A DNA stretch of 64,000 nucleotides from positions 806,001-870,000 of the forward strand of contig NC_042509.1 of NCBI RefSeq assembly GCF_003054445.1. The letters run 5' to 3'. This DNA is from Pichia kudriavzevii. Lineage: Eukaryota; Ascomycota; Pichiomycetes; Pichiales; Pichiaceae. Every line of letters begins with the position of its first letter. Positions within the stretch are counted from its first letter, which is position 1. The notes under the pieces were generated by a model. The model saw only the letters and a list, made by a program, of their open reading frames with translations. It was not told where the DNA came from and made no database searches. Shown piece by piece: positions 19,758 through 29,750 of this stretch. The position numbers and the translations under genes were made by a program.

Positions 19758-22700
19758 ATGGAGACACGACTTAATGAGCTGAATTACCGGCCAAGGCAAA
19801 GTAGAAGCTCAAAAAAAAAGGGAAAGAAACCATACAGTTTTTACAATATGGGTACCAAGAGAGAACACGATAATGAGCTGGAGGTTGACATTTATGAACT
19901 GGAAAATTCCAAAAAGCAGTTGACCCCAGATGTTGCTACTAAGGAAGGATTTATTGTCCCCATCAAGAATCCAGATATTACCACACAAACTATCCACAAG
20001 AAGTTGAACAGCAATGAAACAGATGCTGAGCCCTCAACTTTTGAAAAGGAGCTTTTGACAATGACTCAAAATGCAACTAATGATCCAAGTACTAGATCAC
20101 CCATGCAAGTTTGGACAAGACCTGATCTAGAACATAATTTTGATCCAACAACTCATGAAATTATATTCCAGCAACTAGACGCCGAAGAGACAAGTATTTA
20201 CGTTGACGGTAAGGAGGAGGGTTGTGTCAGATTTTTTGGTATCACTGATACTGGTCATTCTGTGCTATGTAATGTTTTAGGATTCCGTCATTACTTTTAT
20301 GTGCCTGCACCGCGTGGATTCCCATCAGAATTTCAGGAATTTACGAAGTACTTGCAAAATCAGTATTCTGGTATGATTGAAGATGTTAAAATTGAAATGA
20401 AGGAAAGTATATGGGAATACCATGGAGGACAAAAAATCCCTTTTTTGAAAATTATACTCACTAACCCTAGATTTGCAGGAAAGGTTCGTACAGGTTTTGA
20501 GAGGGGTGAAGTTCAATTCCGTGAACTATTCAATCCCACAGGTACAATCTCTTTTGATAATCTACAATATTTGCTAAGGATGATGGTTGATTGTAAAATC
20601 ACGGGTATGAGTTGGTTATCGTGCCCGGCTAACAGATATACGGTGATTCAACCAAACGAAAAAGTTTCAACATGTCAATTGGAAGTCAGTATAAATTATG
20701 AAGATTTAATTAGTCACAAACCGGAGGGCAAGTATTTGTCGATGGCTCCTTTGAGAGTTTTGTCATTTGACATTGAATGTGCAGGTAGAAAAGGTATATT
20801 CCCAGAACCTGAGATTGATAGTGTCATTCAAATTGCTAATGTTGTAAGCAAGGTTGGTGATAGCATCCCATTTATTAGAAATGTCTTTACGGTTAAAAGC
20901 TGCTCTCCAATTGTTGGGTCAGAGGTCTTTAGTTATGAGGATGAGGGCGAAATGCTGATGAAATGGAGAGACTTCATAGTTAAATGTGATCCTGATGTTA
21001 TTATTGGCTACAATATTGTCAACTTTGATTTGCCTTATTTGATTAATAGGGCAAAGGCTCTGAAGCTAGACAAGTTCCCATACTTTGGAAGGTTATTCAA
21101 TTCGAAACAAGAAATTAAGGATTCTGTTTTCAGTTCTAGAGCGTATGGTACAAGAGAATCTAAAGTTATTAATACCGAAGGTAGGATGCAGTTGGATTTA
21201 TTACAATTTATTCAAAGAGAATTCAAGCTTAGATCATATACACTGAATGCGGTTTCTTCTCATTTCTTGGGTGAGCAAAAGGAGGATGTCCACCATTCTA
21301 TTATCACAATATTACAAGAAGGTGACTCTGAAACACGAAGAAGATTGGCAGTTTATTGCTTGAAAGATGCTTTTTTGCCACTGAGATTAATGGAAAAATT
21401 GATGTGTTTAGTCAACTACACGGAAATGGCTAGAGTTACGGGTGTTCCCTTTTCGTTCTTGTTGAGCAGAGGACAACAGATCAAAGTTATATCACAACTA
21501 TTTAGAAAATGCCTTGACCTAGATATTGTTATACCAAACATGAAGACAGAAAATGTTAATGAAGAATATGAAGGTGCAACTGTTATCGAGCCAGTTAGGG
21601 GGTATTATGATGTGCCTATTGCAACATTAGATTTTGCATCCTTGTATCCATCTATCATGATGGCACATAACCTATGTTATACAACATTGCTAAATAAGAA
21701 AACAATTGAAAGATTGGGCCTCAAGGAAGGTGATGATTATACTAAAACACCAAGTGGTGAGTATTTCATCAAAAGCCACCATCGTAAAGGGATTTTACCA
21801 ATTATTCTTGAAGAACTATTGGGGGCAAGAAAACAGGCCAAAAGGGATTTGAAGAATGAAACTGATGAATTCAAAAAGCAAGTTTTGAATGGTAGACAAT
21901 TGGCTCTAAAAATTTCTGCTAATTCTGTTTATGGGTTTACTGGTGCAAATATTGGTAAATTACCATGTTTACAAATTTCGTCAAGTGTTACGGCATTTGG
22001 TAGGGAAATGATTGAAGCCACGAAAAATGCTGTTCAAGAGAAATATAGTATCAAAAATGGATATAAGTATGATGCCAAGGTCATCTATGGTGATACAGAT
22101 TCTGTTATGGTAAAGTTTGGATTTCCTGATATAGAGACATGTATGAAATTTGGAGAGGAAGCGGCAGAATATGTTTCCAAGTTATTCATTGATCCTATCA
22201 AGCTAGAATTTGAGAAGGTGTATTTCCCCTATTTATTGATCAATAAGAAGAGGTATGCCGGATTGTACTGGACCAATCCTAATAAGTTTGATAAAATGGA
22301 TACAAAGGGTATCGAAACGGTTAGAAGAGATAACTGTAGGTTGGTTCAAAATGTCATCACGAGGGTCCTAGAATTGATACTAGAAGATAGAAATGTTGAA
22401 GAAGCTGAAGAGTATGTCAAAAGAACCATTGCTGATTTGTTGCAAAATAAGGTAGATTTATCTCAACTTGTTATATCGAAACAGTTGAGTAGGCAAGACT
22501 ATGCAAACAAACAACCGCATGTCGAATTAGCAGAAAGAATGAGAAAGAGAGATGCAGGTAGTGCACCGAACGTTGGAGATAGAGTGGCGTATGTGATTAT
22601 CAAAACTGCTGCCGGTGATAAAAATTACGAGAAGTCGGAGGATCCCCTGTACGTCTTAGATCATGGATTGCCTATTGATACCAAGTACTATCTGGATAAT

Positions 22701-23138
22701 CAACTTAGTAAGCCACTAACTAGAATTTTCGAGCCTATTTTAGGAGATAAGAGAACAAGGGAGTTACTACATGGGTCACATACAAGAATCGTCAAGGTTG
22801 GAGGAGGTGCAAAGGGTGGAGGGCTATTGATGAAATTTGCAAAGAAATCCAATTCTTGTAAAGGATGCAAGGCCAACATTCCTGACAATGAAACATTGTG
22901 CAAGAACTGTAAGAGTCGGAGTGGTGAGATTTACGGTGCAGCGTTGGCCAAAATGAACGTTATGGAAGAGCGATTCAGCAAGCTATGGACTGAATGTCAA
23001 AGATGCCAGGGTTCACTCTATCAGGAGGTGCTCTGTGAGAACAAGGACTGTCCAATCTTCTACATGCGGACCAAGGCGCAAAAGGACGTCCTCCATCAAA
23101 GTGAGGAACTCCAAAAGTGGGACAGTTCAAGCTGGTAG
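19758..23138 (+). CDS. POL3: DNA polymerase delta catalytic subunit
   Basis: This 1,126-residue family-B polymerase carries out lagging-strand synthesis and much repair synthesis. The proofreading exonuclease Exo I motif has D338 and E340 ([11 protein letters not shown]); Exo II lies in [13 protein letters not shown]. Polymerase motif A is [11 protein letters not shown] (D625). Motif B is [17 protein letters not shown]. Motif C is YGDTDS (D779, D781). The C-terminus holds the two metal-binding modules: CysA (CKGCKANIP...CKNC) for PCNA-linked function and CysB (CQRCQGS...CENKDC), which binds an Fe-S cluster and the B subunit. The frame is collinear with S. cerevisiae Pol3 (1,097 aa). The first ATG (19758) gives a basic N-terminus; a later ATG near 19848 (MGTKREHD) is an alternative. 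Confidence 0.97.
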   Translation: METRLNELNYRPRQSRSSKKKGKKPYSFYNMGTKREHDNELEVDIYELENSKKQLTPDVATKEGFIVPIKNPDITTQTIHKKLNSNETDAEPSTFEKELLTMTQNATNDPSTRSPMQVWTRPDLEHNFDPTTHEIIFQQLDAEETSIYVDGKEEGCVRFFGITDTGHSVLCNVLGFRHYFYVPAPRGFPSEFQEFTKYLQNQYSGMIEDVKIEMKESIWEYHGGQKIPFLKIILTNPRFAGKVRTGFERGEVQFRELFNPTGTISFDNLQYLLRMMVDCKITGMSWLSCPANRYTVIQPNEKVSTCQLEVSINYEDLISHKPEGKYLSMAPLRVLSFDIECAGRKGIFPEPEIDSVIQIANVVSKVGDSIPFIRNVFTVKSCSPIVGSEVFSYEDEGEMLMKWRDFIVKCDPDVIIGYNIVNFDLPYLINRAKALKLDKFPYFGRLFNSKQEIKDSVFSSRAYGTRESKVINTEGRMQLDLLQFIQREFKLRSYTLNAVSSHFLGEQKEDVHHSIITILQEGDSETRRRLAVYCLKDAFLPLRLMEKLMCLVNYTEMARVTGVPFSFLLSRGQQIKVISQLFRKCLDLDIVIPNMKTENVNEEYEGATVIEPVRGYYDVPIATLDFASLYPSIMMAHNLCYTTLLNKKTIERLGLKEGDDYTKTPSGEYFIKSHHRKGILPIILEELLGARKQAKRDLKNETDEFKKQVLNGRQLALKISANSVYGFTGANIGKLPCLQISSSVTAFGREMIEATKNAVQEKYSIKNGYKYDAKVIYGDTDSVMVKFGFPDIETCMKFGEEAAEYVSKLFIDPIKLEFEKVYFPYLLINKKRYAGLYWTNPNKFDKMDTKGIETVRRDNCRLVQNVITRVLELILEDRNVEEAEEYVKRTIADLLQNKVDLSQLVISKQLSRQDYANKQPHVELAERMRKRDAGSAPNVGDRVAYVIIKTAAGDKNYEKSEDPLYVLDHGLPIDTKYYLDNQLSKPLTRIFEPILGDKRTRELLHGSHTRIVKVGGGAKGGGLLMKFAKKSNSCKGCKANIPDNETLCKNCKSRSGEIYGAALAKMNVMEERFSKLWTECQRCQGSLYQEVLCENKDCPIFYMRTKAQKDVLHQSEELQKWDSSSW

Positions 23139-24034
23139 TAGAAGATCAAAGTGCATCTTTGACTTGTTTCGGATATAGTTTCGGGGATAATGGCGGAAAC
23201 GAGCCAACAGTTATCTCCGTGGCCCGGTTTCTTCGTTTTTTTCCTTTTTTTTTCTCTGTTTACAGGACATGCGGAAATAAGCGCTCGGCACTTTAAGTCT
23301 CTCTTTTTTTTTTCCAGCCCCCCCCCCCCCGCTTCCATGGCCCCATTTCCTAATTGCTCGCGCGGAAGGTTATGGATGACAAATATAGGACAAGCGAAAA
23401 AACGGAAGCTGACCATAATGAGTACAATATTCAGGTCGGTCCGAGAACAAATTCGGATATGGAGGGAATGGATAGAAATGGATTTGAGAGATTGGCAACG
23501 CAACGTTAAGTGAAACAAAAGAAAAGAGAAGTACAAAGGAGATAACATTTAACTAGAGAGGAGCGGGAAGAAGCACAAGGGTTAACAATTAGTCATACCA
23601 TATAGGTTCTGCATTCATATAAATTCATGGGCCCCTCCCACCAGTCTCTGCTTTTCGTGTTTATATAATGTAAGATGTAGAATAATAGTTGGAAATGTAG
23701 TACATATCCGTACCTATTATTCAGCAAATACCGCCATACTCGGATATTTGACTTCTCGTTCGATCCAGTGCCGAAATCCAGCATTTTCCACGTTTCTGGA
23801 AAAACCCTCATACTGGAAACACAAATACAAACAGCTATCTACCCGAAATCTATATCCGAGATCCCATTTCTAGTTGGATATATATCTCAAGTCTGTTTTC
23901 CATCGGTCATATCCTCTTCTATTTGGCTTTCCAACCCTTACTGCTTAAATACTCTCTTCATAACTCTCCTGCTTTTCCAAAACGACGCCCCGAATACCGG
24001 TTCTGTCTTCATCATATAGACCAAATATTGGATA
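23139..24034. other. Intergenic, POL3 3' end to acidic protein gene
   Basis: About 0.9 kb has no supported gene. A 13-C run lies at 23318-23330 after a T tract. An inverted heat-shock-like pair TTCTGGAA lies at 23794-23801, but there is no third module in phase, so it is not called as an HSE. No tRNA is seen. Confidence 0.55.
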
Positions 24035-24973
24035 ATGTTAAGTGTCTATCCGACTATGAGTTATCCCTCTACTAAAATAGCTCAAGCTTATTTGCTCGCA
24101 AGTAAAGTCAAGGCTAAATTATCTCAAGAAGCCGTCAAATCAGACATTAATTTGCATCGTTTGGTATGCCAGGCCAATCTGTTGGATAACCTTATAGATG
24201 ATTTGAACAGATACGACAAAACCCCAGATCCTTATAGCTCTTCACATAAGGTATCCTACGAGTCAATCAACACGGAGTCGGATCCGTATTCGCTGTTGGA
24301 TGTAATGAACGACAAGCAGAATTTCAAAAGTGGTGCTATCAGCGATGAAGATGGTCTAAAGTATGAGATAGTTTATACCTCGGATGATTCTGACAGTGAT
24401 GAAAGTGATGATGATGAAGGTGGTGATGATGTTTTTTACCATGATGGTGAAGACGAAGCTATTACTGATAGCAGTCATTTAGGCCAAACCGAGGTTGATA
24501 TTTGCTCGGCCCTAGACAATCTAAACATTAAAGCGAAACCTGGATCCCCCATCTATCAAATTGAAAACAGATGCTTTTCTAATAGCATTAATCGAACAGA
24601 CGACACAACTGTCGAATATACTCTAGCATCTTCTGATTCTGAAGATGATTCAGATTACTCTTCGGACTCAGAAGGCGACACTTATGAGATGAATAGCATG
24701 TATGCCTTGACCAGAGAACACTCCCAAGATGTTCATTTTCCTCAATTTACAGAAGTAACTACAGAAGTCGAGAATCGCTCAGAAGAAAATGAGAATTGTA
24801 CAGAGACTGATAGTTCCTCGGACGAAGACCTTTCATCTTTGTCCAATTGCTCTTCAGTAGCCTCCTTTGATAATTTCGAATATATCGAAAACTCCGATTT
24901 GAAAACGTTGTCTGATCTCAAACTCTCTGTGTTCTCTTCACCTCAAGTTGATTCTACCGATGAATTCGTATAA
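24035..24973 (+). CDS. Acidic Ser/Asp-rich protein of unknown function
   Basis: This 312-residue protein has a short N-terminal module (about 8-65) that looks conserved: AQAYLLASKVKAKLSQEA followed by LHRLVCQANLLDNLIDDL. The rest is disordered and strongly acidic, with clustered SD/SE motifs (SDDSDSDESDDDEGGDD, SSDSEDDSDYSSDSEG) that are casein-kinase-2-like sites. The N-terminal module reminds me of the S. cerevisiae Ecm13/YJR115W family, which is poorly characterised; this is a weak resemblance from memory. There is no signal peptide, membrane helix or catalytic motif. The start could be 24035 or the second ATG at 24056 (MSYPSTK). Function is not assigned. Confidence 0.7.
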   Translation: MLSVYPTMSYPSTKIAQAYLLASKVKAKLSQEAVKSDINLHRLVCQANLLDNLIDDLNRYDKTPDPYSSSHKVSYESINTESDPYSLLDVMNDKQNFKSGAISDEDGLKYEIVYTSDDSDSDESDDDEGGDDVFYHDGEDEAITDSSHLGQTEVDICSALDNLNIKAKPGSPIYQIENRCFSNSINRTDDTTVEYTLASSDSEDDSDYSSDSEGDTYEMNSMYALTREHSQDVHFPQFTEVTTEVENRSEENENCTETDSSSDEDLSSLSNCSSVASFDNFEYIENSDLKTLSDLKLSVFSSPQVDSTDEFV

Positions 24974-26573
24974 CGGTTACTGCATTGTTCTTCCTTATAT
25001 TCCATGATTGATAAAGGTGGCTTTATTAAATCGCTTTCCTCGCATAGCTAATATCCAGAAAATAAAAATATCTCAAAATGTCTTATACACTATCTTATGG
25101 TCCCAATTTTTTTAACGTCTTTTATGTCCCTTTTTATATATAACGAATATTATTAATTACTAATAGTTAATAGAAATACAAAAGAAACTTTAGCTTGCTG
25201 TTTTGAAGGCATGCCTTTGGAAAAGAAAGTTTAATACACTTCGAATGAGGGTTTATACTTCATCCTTATCGAAATAAATACCAAATACATCCCCAAAAAC
25301 CCTGACATTAACATGGTTCCCAAACCTTTCTGGTGTAATACTATGGAGCCAAGGAACAATTAAGAAAGTAATACTTTCTATTACTAGTTGTGCCATTGGT
25401 ATATGCAAAGAAACGTACAAAAAAAATCATATGAATTATATATTCTTTGCTATTTTATATTGATCGGCAATTTTGATCCTTAGATTTTACGTCTTAAAAA
25501 TTACCCCCAAAAAGGTAGTTGCTGCTCTCAAATTGAATCTTTTCTTTTTTTCATCCCTAACTTTATAGATAATAAAACCCAGTAAATTTGTACCCAGCGA
25601 AAGATGTTTATAAAGCAAACGATAAGCTACAAAGGGAAGGATATGTAGACACGAAAACAATTGCAATTGTAGATCAGATTTGATCATGATGAATAAACGA
25701 ATTTTAAATGTACTAGTCTAGCTCTGGTCTGTGTAAAGCTTCAGCTCGAAGATTATACCTTATTGATCTGATAGTAATATTAAATACATCAAAATCAATT
25801 GTAAACAAAGAAAGATGTAGTCGTTTTTTTGACCAGAATGCCGTCAAAGTGCTATAAGGAAGTAAGATGACACTAGTTTCAAAAAAATATCAACATTCGA
25901 GCTCTAGAAGAGGTCTCAGATATTTCAGTGTTTTCTCATAGGCTACCAATTAGCAAAATTCTGGGGTTTTCAGAAGAACCTTGACATGAACAATAAATTT
26001 TGAAAGATGGAATGATTGCAGTAAAACGATGTGCTGAGAAAGGTGATCAGAACATCAGCCAATCAAACAACAAGCACCCTTGTCAATCCCAACGAAGCTA
26101 ATTAGACGAAATTAAGAGATAGATCAAAATGAAGATGTAGCTATTTATTAGTTCTGATATTTTTATTTGCTTCTCAAATCTTAACAAGTTAGGCCTACCT
26201 ATGTGTATCTGATTTAGTATATAGCTGGTATTATTATCAATATCGGGTTATTCCTATTGTGCTTAGCTTGTTTTTATACGTTATTTCATGCAAGCTCTGT
26301 TAATAATAGCCCAATATCTTTAATATGGACATTCAAAGTAGAATTAATTCGTGCTAACACGATTTAGTAGCTGTTGATCGGTTTATGTTTCCATGATTAC
26401 ATAATCTTCTATTCAATATAGTGGTTATTTGATTTACGAATATTTCTTTTTGGCATAAGATACCTTGTAACATTTTATTAAAAAAATAGTTTCGGCCTGA
26501 TTTATTTCAATAGATCACATGATGCTTATAATCTAATAAGACAAATAAGTATAAACTTTTTCCATCAAAAGGT
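24974..26573. other. Gene-poor AT-rich interval upstream of tRNA-Asn
   Basis: About 1.6 kb has no gene I can support. The only ORF worth noting is a 47-codon minus-strand ORF at 25253-25396. I looked for tRNA T-arms, LTR-like ends next to the tRNA, and box C/D pairs. A box C-like ATGATGA at about 25685 with a CTGA about 80 nt downstream lacks a terminal stem. Confidence 0.5.
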
Positions 26574-26647
26574 GACTGGATGGCCAAGTTGGTTAAGGCG
26601 TGCGACTGTTAATCGCAAGATCGTGAGTTCAACCCTCACTCTGGTCG
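26574..26647 (+). tRNA. tRNA-Asn (anticodon GUU)
   Basis: The 74-nt gene folds as a standard cloverleaf. The 7-bp acceptor stem pairs GACTGGA with TCTGGTC, including two G-U pairs. The anticodon loop CTGTTAA carries GTT. The T-arm is GTGAG-TTCAACC-CTCAC, and the discriminator base is G. The body from the D-arm to the T-arm is essentially the canonical yeast tRNA-Asn. No intron is present. A T-rich stretch follows as Pol III terminator. Confidence 0.97.
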
Positions 26648-26754
26648 ACTTCTATTTTTGTGTCTTGTTTTAGTTTTTATCATTGCTATATTTTTTTTTT
26701 ATTTTGATTTTTGTTATCAATTAGAACTGCAACGGCGCTAAACAAGTTTAATAA

Positions 26755-29466
26755 CTACAATACATAACTAAATAAAACCGCCTTCCTCTTGGTAACGCTG
26801 TCTTTACCATGAAGTTTCAAAAGTTCTTTATTTTCGGGATCAACTCTAAGTAATTCATCATCTCTTTCTGTCCAGAAACCAGAAACATTATTCATGACCA
26901 ATTCCCCTGTTTCCAAGTAATGTATAATAGCCTGAATAAATGTGCCTAACATACCGCAAGAACAATCAAACCAGTAGTTAAGCCAGAGCATCGAAATACC
27001 TGTATTATCACTAATATCCTTGAATAATTCATATGGTGTGTTTCCATCACCAAAATTTCGGAAACATTCATGAATGTTAGTAATCATTGTTTCTAGATCT
27101 ATTTCGGAACGTTGTTTTAAAGGTTCGGGATCAATTTCCATCAATTGTCTGAAGTCCATCAAACCATCGTCAGCCTTAACATTAACCAATTCTGCATCAT
27201 TACCAACAGAGTTGGTATCTGTTTCGTTTTCTTCATCTCTGCTTTCATCCCTACTAGTTTCAGCAACCCTACTGAGAGAGACTACAGATTTTTTCTTCAG
27301 GCTCTCTTCGTCGTTTTCTATACCACTTGTATCCATTCCAATGTCGTATTGCTTCATTTCATCTACAGTAGCATGTGCAAATAAGTTAGCATTATCATCA
27401 TCAGCATCCTCTCTTGAACTTCCATGGACTTCATTGGTATCTTCATTTTCTTCCCCGTCATTAGTCCTGGTCGAAGGTTTCTCTTTGGGCAGATTCTCAT
27501 CACCTGCTGTTCCATTTTGTTGAAATGACACTTTAGCTAACTCTTTCAGAGCACCTACAGCTGCAGACTCGTCATTATTAGTCAATGGATCAGCCAATAC
27601 GCTCGTATTAGGCTTCTCAAGGATCTTCGCATCTTCAATTTTTGAACCAAGATTACTTTGTCCACTGTCCTTAAGGTGATAACTAGTGTGCTCACCTTTT
27701 GGAGTGTTTTTATTGGTACCAAGTTTTATTCTTTTGGAAGGCTTTATGTTAGCGGTAGATGGACGTTTTGTCTCATTATCAAAGACATCCACTTTATAGT
27801 CTTTACGGTCCGTCCTTGAGCTCATGTTTTTCATTGGCTCTGGCGATATGTTTTTCTTCAGGCAATCTTCATAATATTCTATATACCTTCTTATTCCAAA
27901 CTTTGCAGCAAATTTCCTATATCTATCTCTCCATGACATTGCAGAATGTCTTGGATTTCTCTCGTTTAGCTCTTGAAAAACAGCTTCTGGAATCTGCGAA
28001 ATTTCGTGTTTTTTCTTTCCATACAGAACCAAATCACCTTTTTTATAAGCCAGTATATGCTTGCATAATTGGTAGTCCTCCTCAGAGGTATACTGTGATT
28101 TAATCAATGATGGAATCTCAGTTACTTCAATCGGTGCATTAGTTTTTGGATCAATTTTGGGTTTCCCGCTCACAGGATCAATTTCATATACGTAATCCAA
28201 TTGTGGTGCTAATACCTTACGATACCTATATCTTATAGAGTTACCAGTATGGTCTGATAATGGAGCCAACTGTGATATTCTAGCAAAAAAAGTATGCGTC
28301 GACCTCAAATGCGGATTTCTTCTAACCAAATCTAAGATAAACTCATCTTCTTCCGGAGTAAACTTTTTCGATTTTCTTTTCGGTTGTGGGTTTGGGTTTT
28401 TGATAATCCTTCTTTTGTTTTTTAAATCCGTGGTAGGCTCGTCAAATGATGTCTCCGATTCTATAGCAGATTCTTTCGGTAAAGGAAATTCACCAACATT
28501 AATCTTCAACAATTTGGAACCGGATTCCTTAACTGGTGTTGCAGGTGATGCAGATGATGCAGGTGCTGTAGGCGCCAATAATGGCGATGTATCTTTTGCT
28601 TCTATTGTAGGCTCCACAGCTGTCGCTTCAATGAGATCGGATTTGTTAACCTTGTATTTTGTTATATCTTTCAGGCTTTTATGAATATAGGAATCATAGA
28701 TAAACTGATATGAAAATTGATTGGATATGTTAAGAGGGCCTTTAAAATTCGGAGGGGCTAACGTAATGGAAGATGGAGTCGAAGAATCAACGAGTTTACC
28801 GCCCATTTGAAGAATCATTGACTTAATGTTGGTATTGTCAGGGGAATCATAAGGTATATAAAAAACTTTCCCCTTGAATATCCGCTCCTGATTATGCGCA
28901 GTTAGCTTCTGATCAACATTATCGGACACACTTATGTTATCATGATTGGAATTTATGTTGGTATCTATCTCCGCTAATTCCACATCAATGTTACCACTTT
29001 CATTCATATTGTTCGCAGTTGCGGCAGCTTGAGCAAAGGAAACAACTGCAGCGGCAGCCTCCTGAACTACTGTTTCTGATAAATTATCAATACCCATATT
29101 CTCCAGGTTCCTTAATTCGTCATCTATATTAGTTGAATCCAGAAGATTATCGACAGTTGAATTTTGCGGATTACTTTCATTATCTTTATGAAATGAATGA
29201 TGTAATTCACTTTGTAATTGATTTTGCAACTGTGATTTTATCTGATTTTGGAATTGGGTTTCAATGTTATTGTCCTCTGCATTTGTATCATCATCGGCAA
29301 GTTTGCCTTTCGATTGCTTCGCAATGGTAGAGCGGATATGGGAATTTTCAACGTTTACGTTTTCATGGTTACTTTTCTTTCTCAATGGTTCTTTAGTTGC
29401 TGACCCAGATTGGGTTGCTTGTGAAACCTTGGTATCTTTTGCGGGGATTTGATCTTTCAACACCAT
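26755..29466 (-). CDS. RAP1: Telomere- and promoter-binding protein Rap1
   Basis: This 903-residue protein shows all Rap1 modules in order. A disordered Gln/Asn-rich N-terminus precedes a BRCT domain at about 195-275 (FKGKVFYIPYD). The DNA-binding domain has two Myb-like folds: about 365-425 (KKFTPEEDEFILDLVRRNP, with IRYRYRKVLAP) and about 457-535 (SQYTSEEDYQLCKHIL, with SWRDRYRKFAAKFGIRRYIEYY). The C-terminal RCT domain, about 800-903, ends in KRKAVLFSYVL and is where Sir and Rif proteins bind in S. cerevisiae. Rap1 organises telomeres and, in Saccharomyces, activates ribosomal-protein and glycolytic genes. It is longer than the S. cerevisiae protein (827 aa), mainly in linkers. The RCT suggests that Rif-like partners exist. 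Confidence 0.96.
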   Translation of the reverse strand: MVLKDQIPAKDTKVSQATQSGSATKEPLRKKSNHENVNVENSHIRSTIAKQSKGKLADDDTNAEDNNIETQFQNQIKSQLQNQLQSELHHSFHKDNESNPQNSTVDNLLDSTNIDDELRNLENMGIDNLSETVVQEAAAAVVSFAQAAATANNMNESGNIDVELAEIDTNINSNHDNISVSDNVDQKLTAHNQERIFKGKVFYIPYDSPDNTNIKSMILQMGGKLVDSSTPSSITLAPPNFKGPLNISNQFSYQFIYDSYIHKSLKDITKYKVNKSDLIEATAVEPTIEAKDTSPLLAPTAPASSASPATPVKESGSKLLKINVGEFPLPKESAIESETSFDEPTTDLKNKRRIIKNPNPQPKRKSKKFTPEEDEFILDLVRRNPHLRSTHTFFARISQLAPLSDHTGNSIRYRYRKVLAPQLDYVYEIDPVSGKPKIDPKTNAPIEVTEIPSLIKSQYTSEEDYQLCKHILAYKKGDLVLYGKKKHEISQIPEAVFQELNERNPRHSAMSWRDRYRKFAAKFGIRRYIEYYEDCLKKNISPEPMKNMSSRTDRKDYKVDVFDNETKRPSTANIKPSKRIKLGTNKNTPKGEHTSYHLKDSGQSNLGSKIEDAKILEKPNTSVLADPLTNNDESAAVGALKELAKVSFQQNGTAGDENLPKEKPSTRTNDGEENEDTNEVHGSSREDADDDNANLFAHATVDEMKQYDIGMDTSGIENDEESLKKKSVVSLSRVAETSRDESRDEENETDTNSVGNDAELVNVKADDGLMDFRQLMEIDPEPLKQRSEIDLETMITNIHECFRNFGDGNTPYELFKDISDNTGISMLWLNYWFDCSCGMLGTFIQAIIHYLETGELVMNNVSGFWTERDDELLRVDPENKELLKLHGKDSVTKRKAVLFSYVL

Positions 29467-29574
29467 TCCAACAGAAAAATCCTCTTCTTTAAAGCACGCT
29501 ATTTTCTTTTATCAAATACGATAAGGATGCCCAATGTGGAAACCCGGGTTCCGCTAATGTACAAACACACAGCT

Positions 29575-29587
29575 GGTGTTGTGGTGT
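29575..29587 (-). promoter_or_regulatory. Putative Rap1 site in the RAP1 promoter
   Basis: On the RAP1 sense strand this reads ACACC-ACA-ACACC, two tandem ACACC half-sites with a 3-bp spacer. That is the arrangement bound by the two Myb folds of S. cerevisiae Rap1 on telomeric DNA (ACACC-CAC-ACACC). It lies 109 bp upstream of the ATG. Autoregulation is inferred. The same degenerate pattern also occurs once inside RPT4 coding sequence. Confidence 0.45.
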
Positions 29588-29750
29588 TGTACTCTCGAAA
29601 ACATGTGCACCAGTTGCAATTTCGATTTCTCACAAAAGCTGTAAAGCTGAGGAAAAATTCGTCCTAAAAGAATTTTACAAAAAGAAAAGAAAAAAAAAAA
29701 AAAAAACTACCTCTCTATGTGCGTGATCGTCGCGCCGAATAAACAGATAT

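Noticed and set aside
23755-23770. GTTCGATCC, resembling a tRNA T-loop
   Set aside because: The flanking bases do not form a 5-bp T-stem and no anticodon arm lies upstream.
25685-25770. Box C-like ATGATGA and a CTGA about 80 nt apart
   Set aside because: The flanks do not form a terminal stem and no rRNA-complementary guide was recognised.
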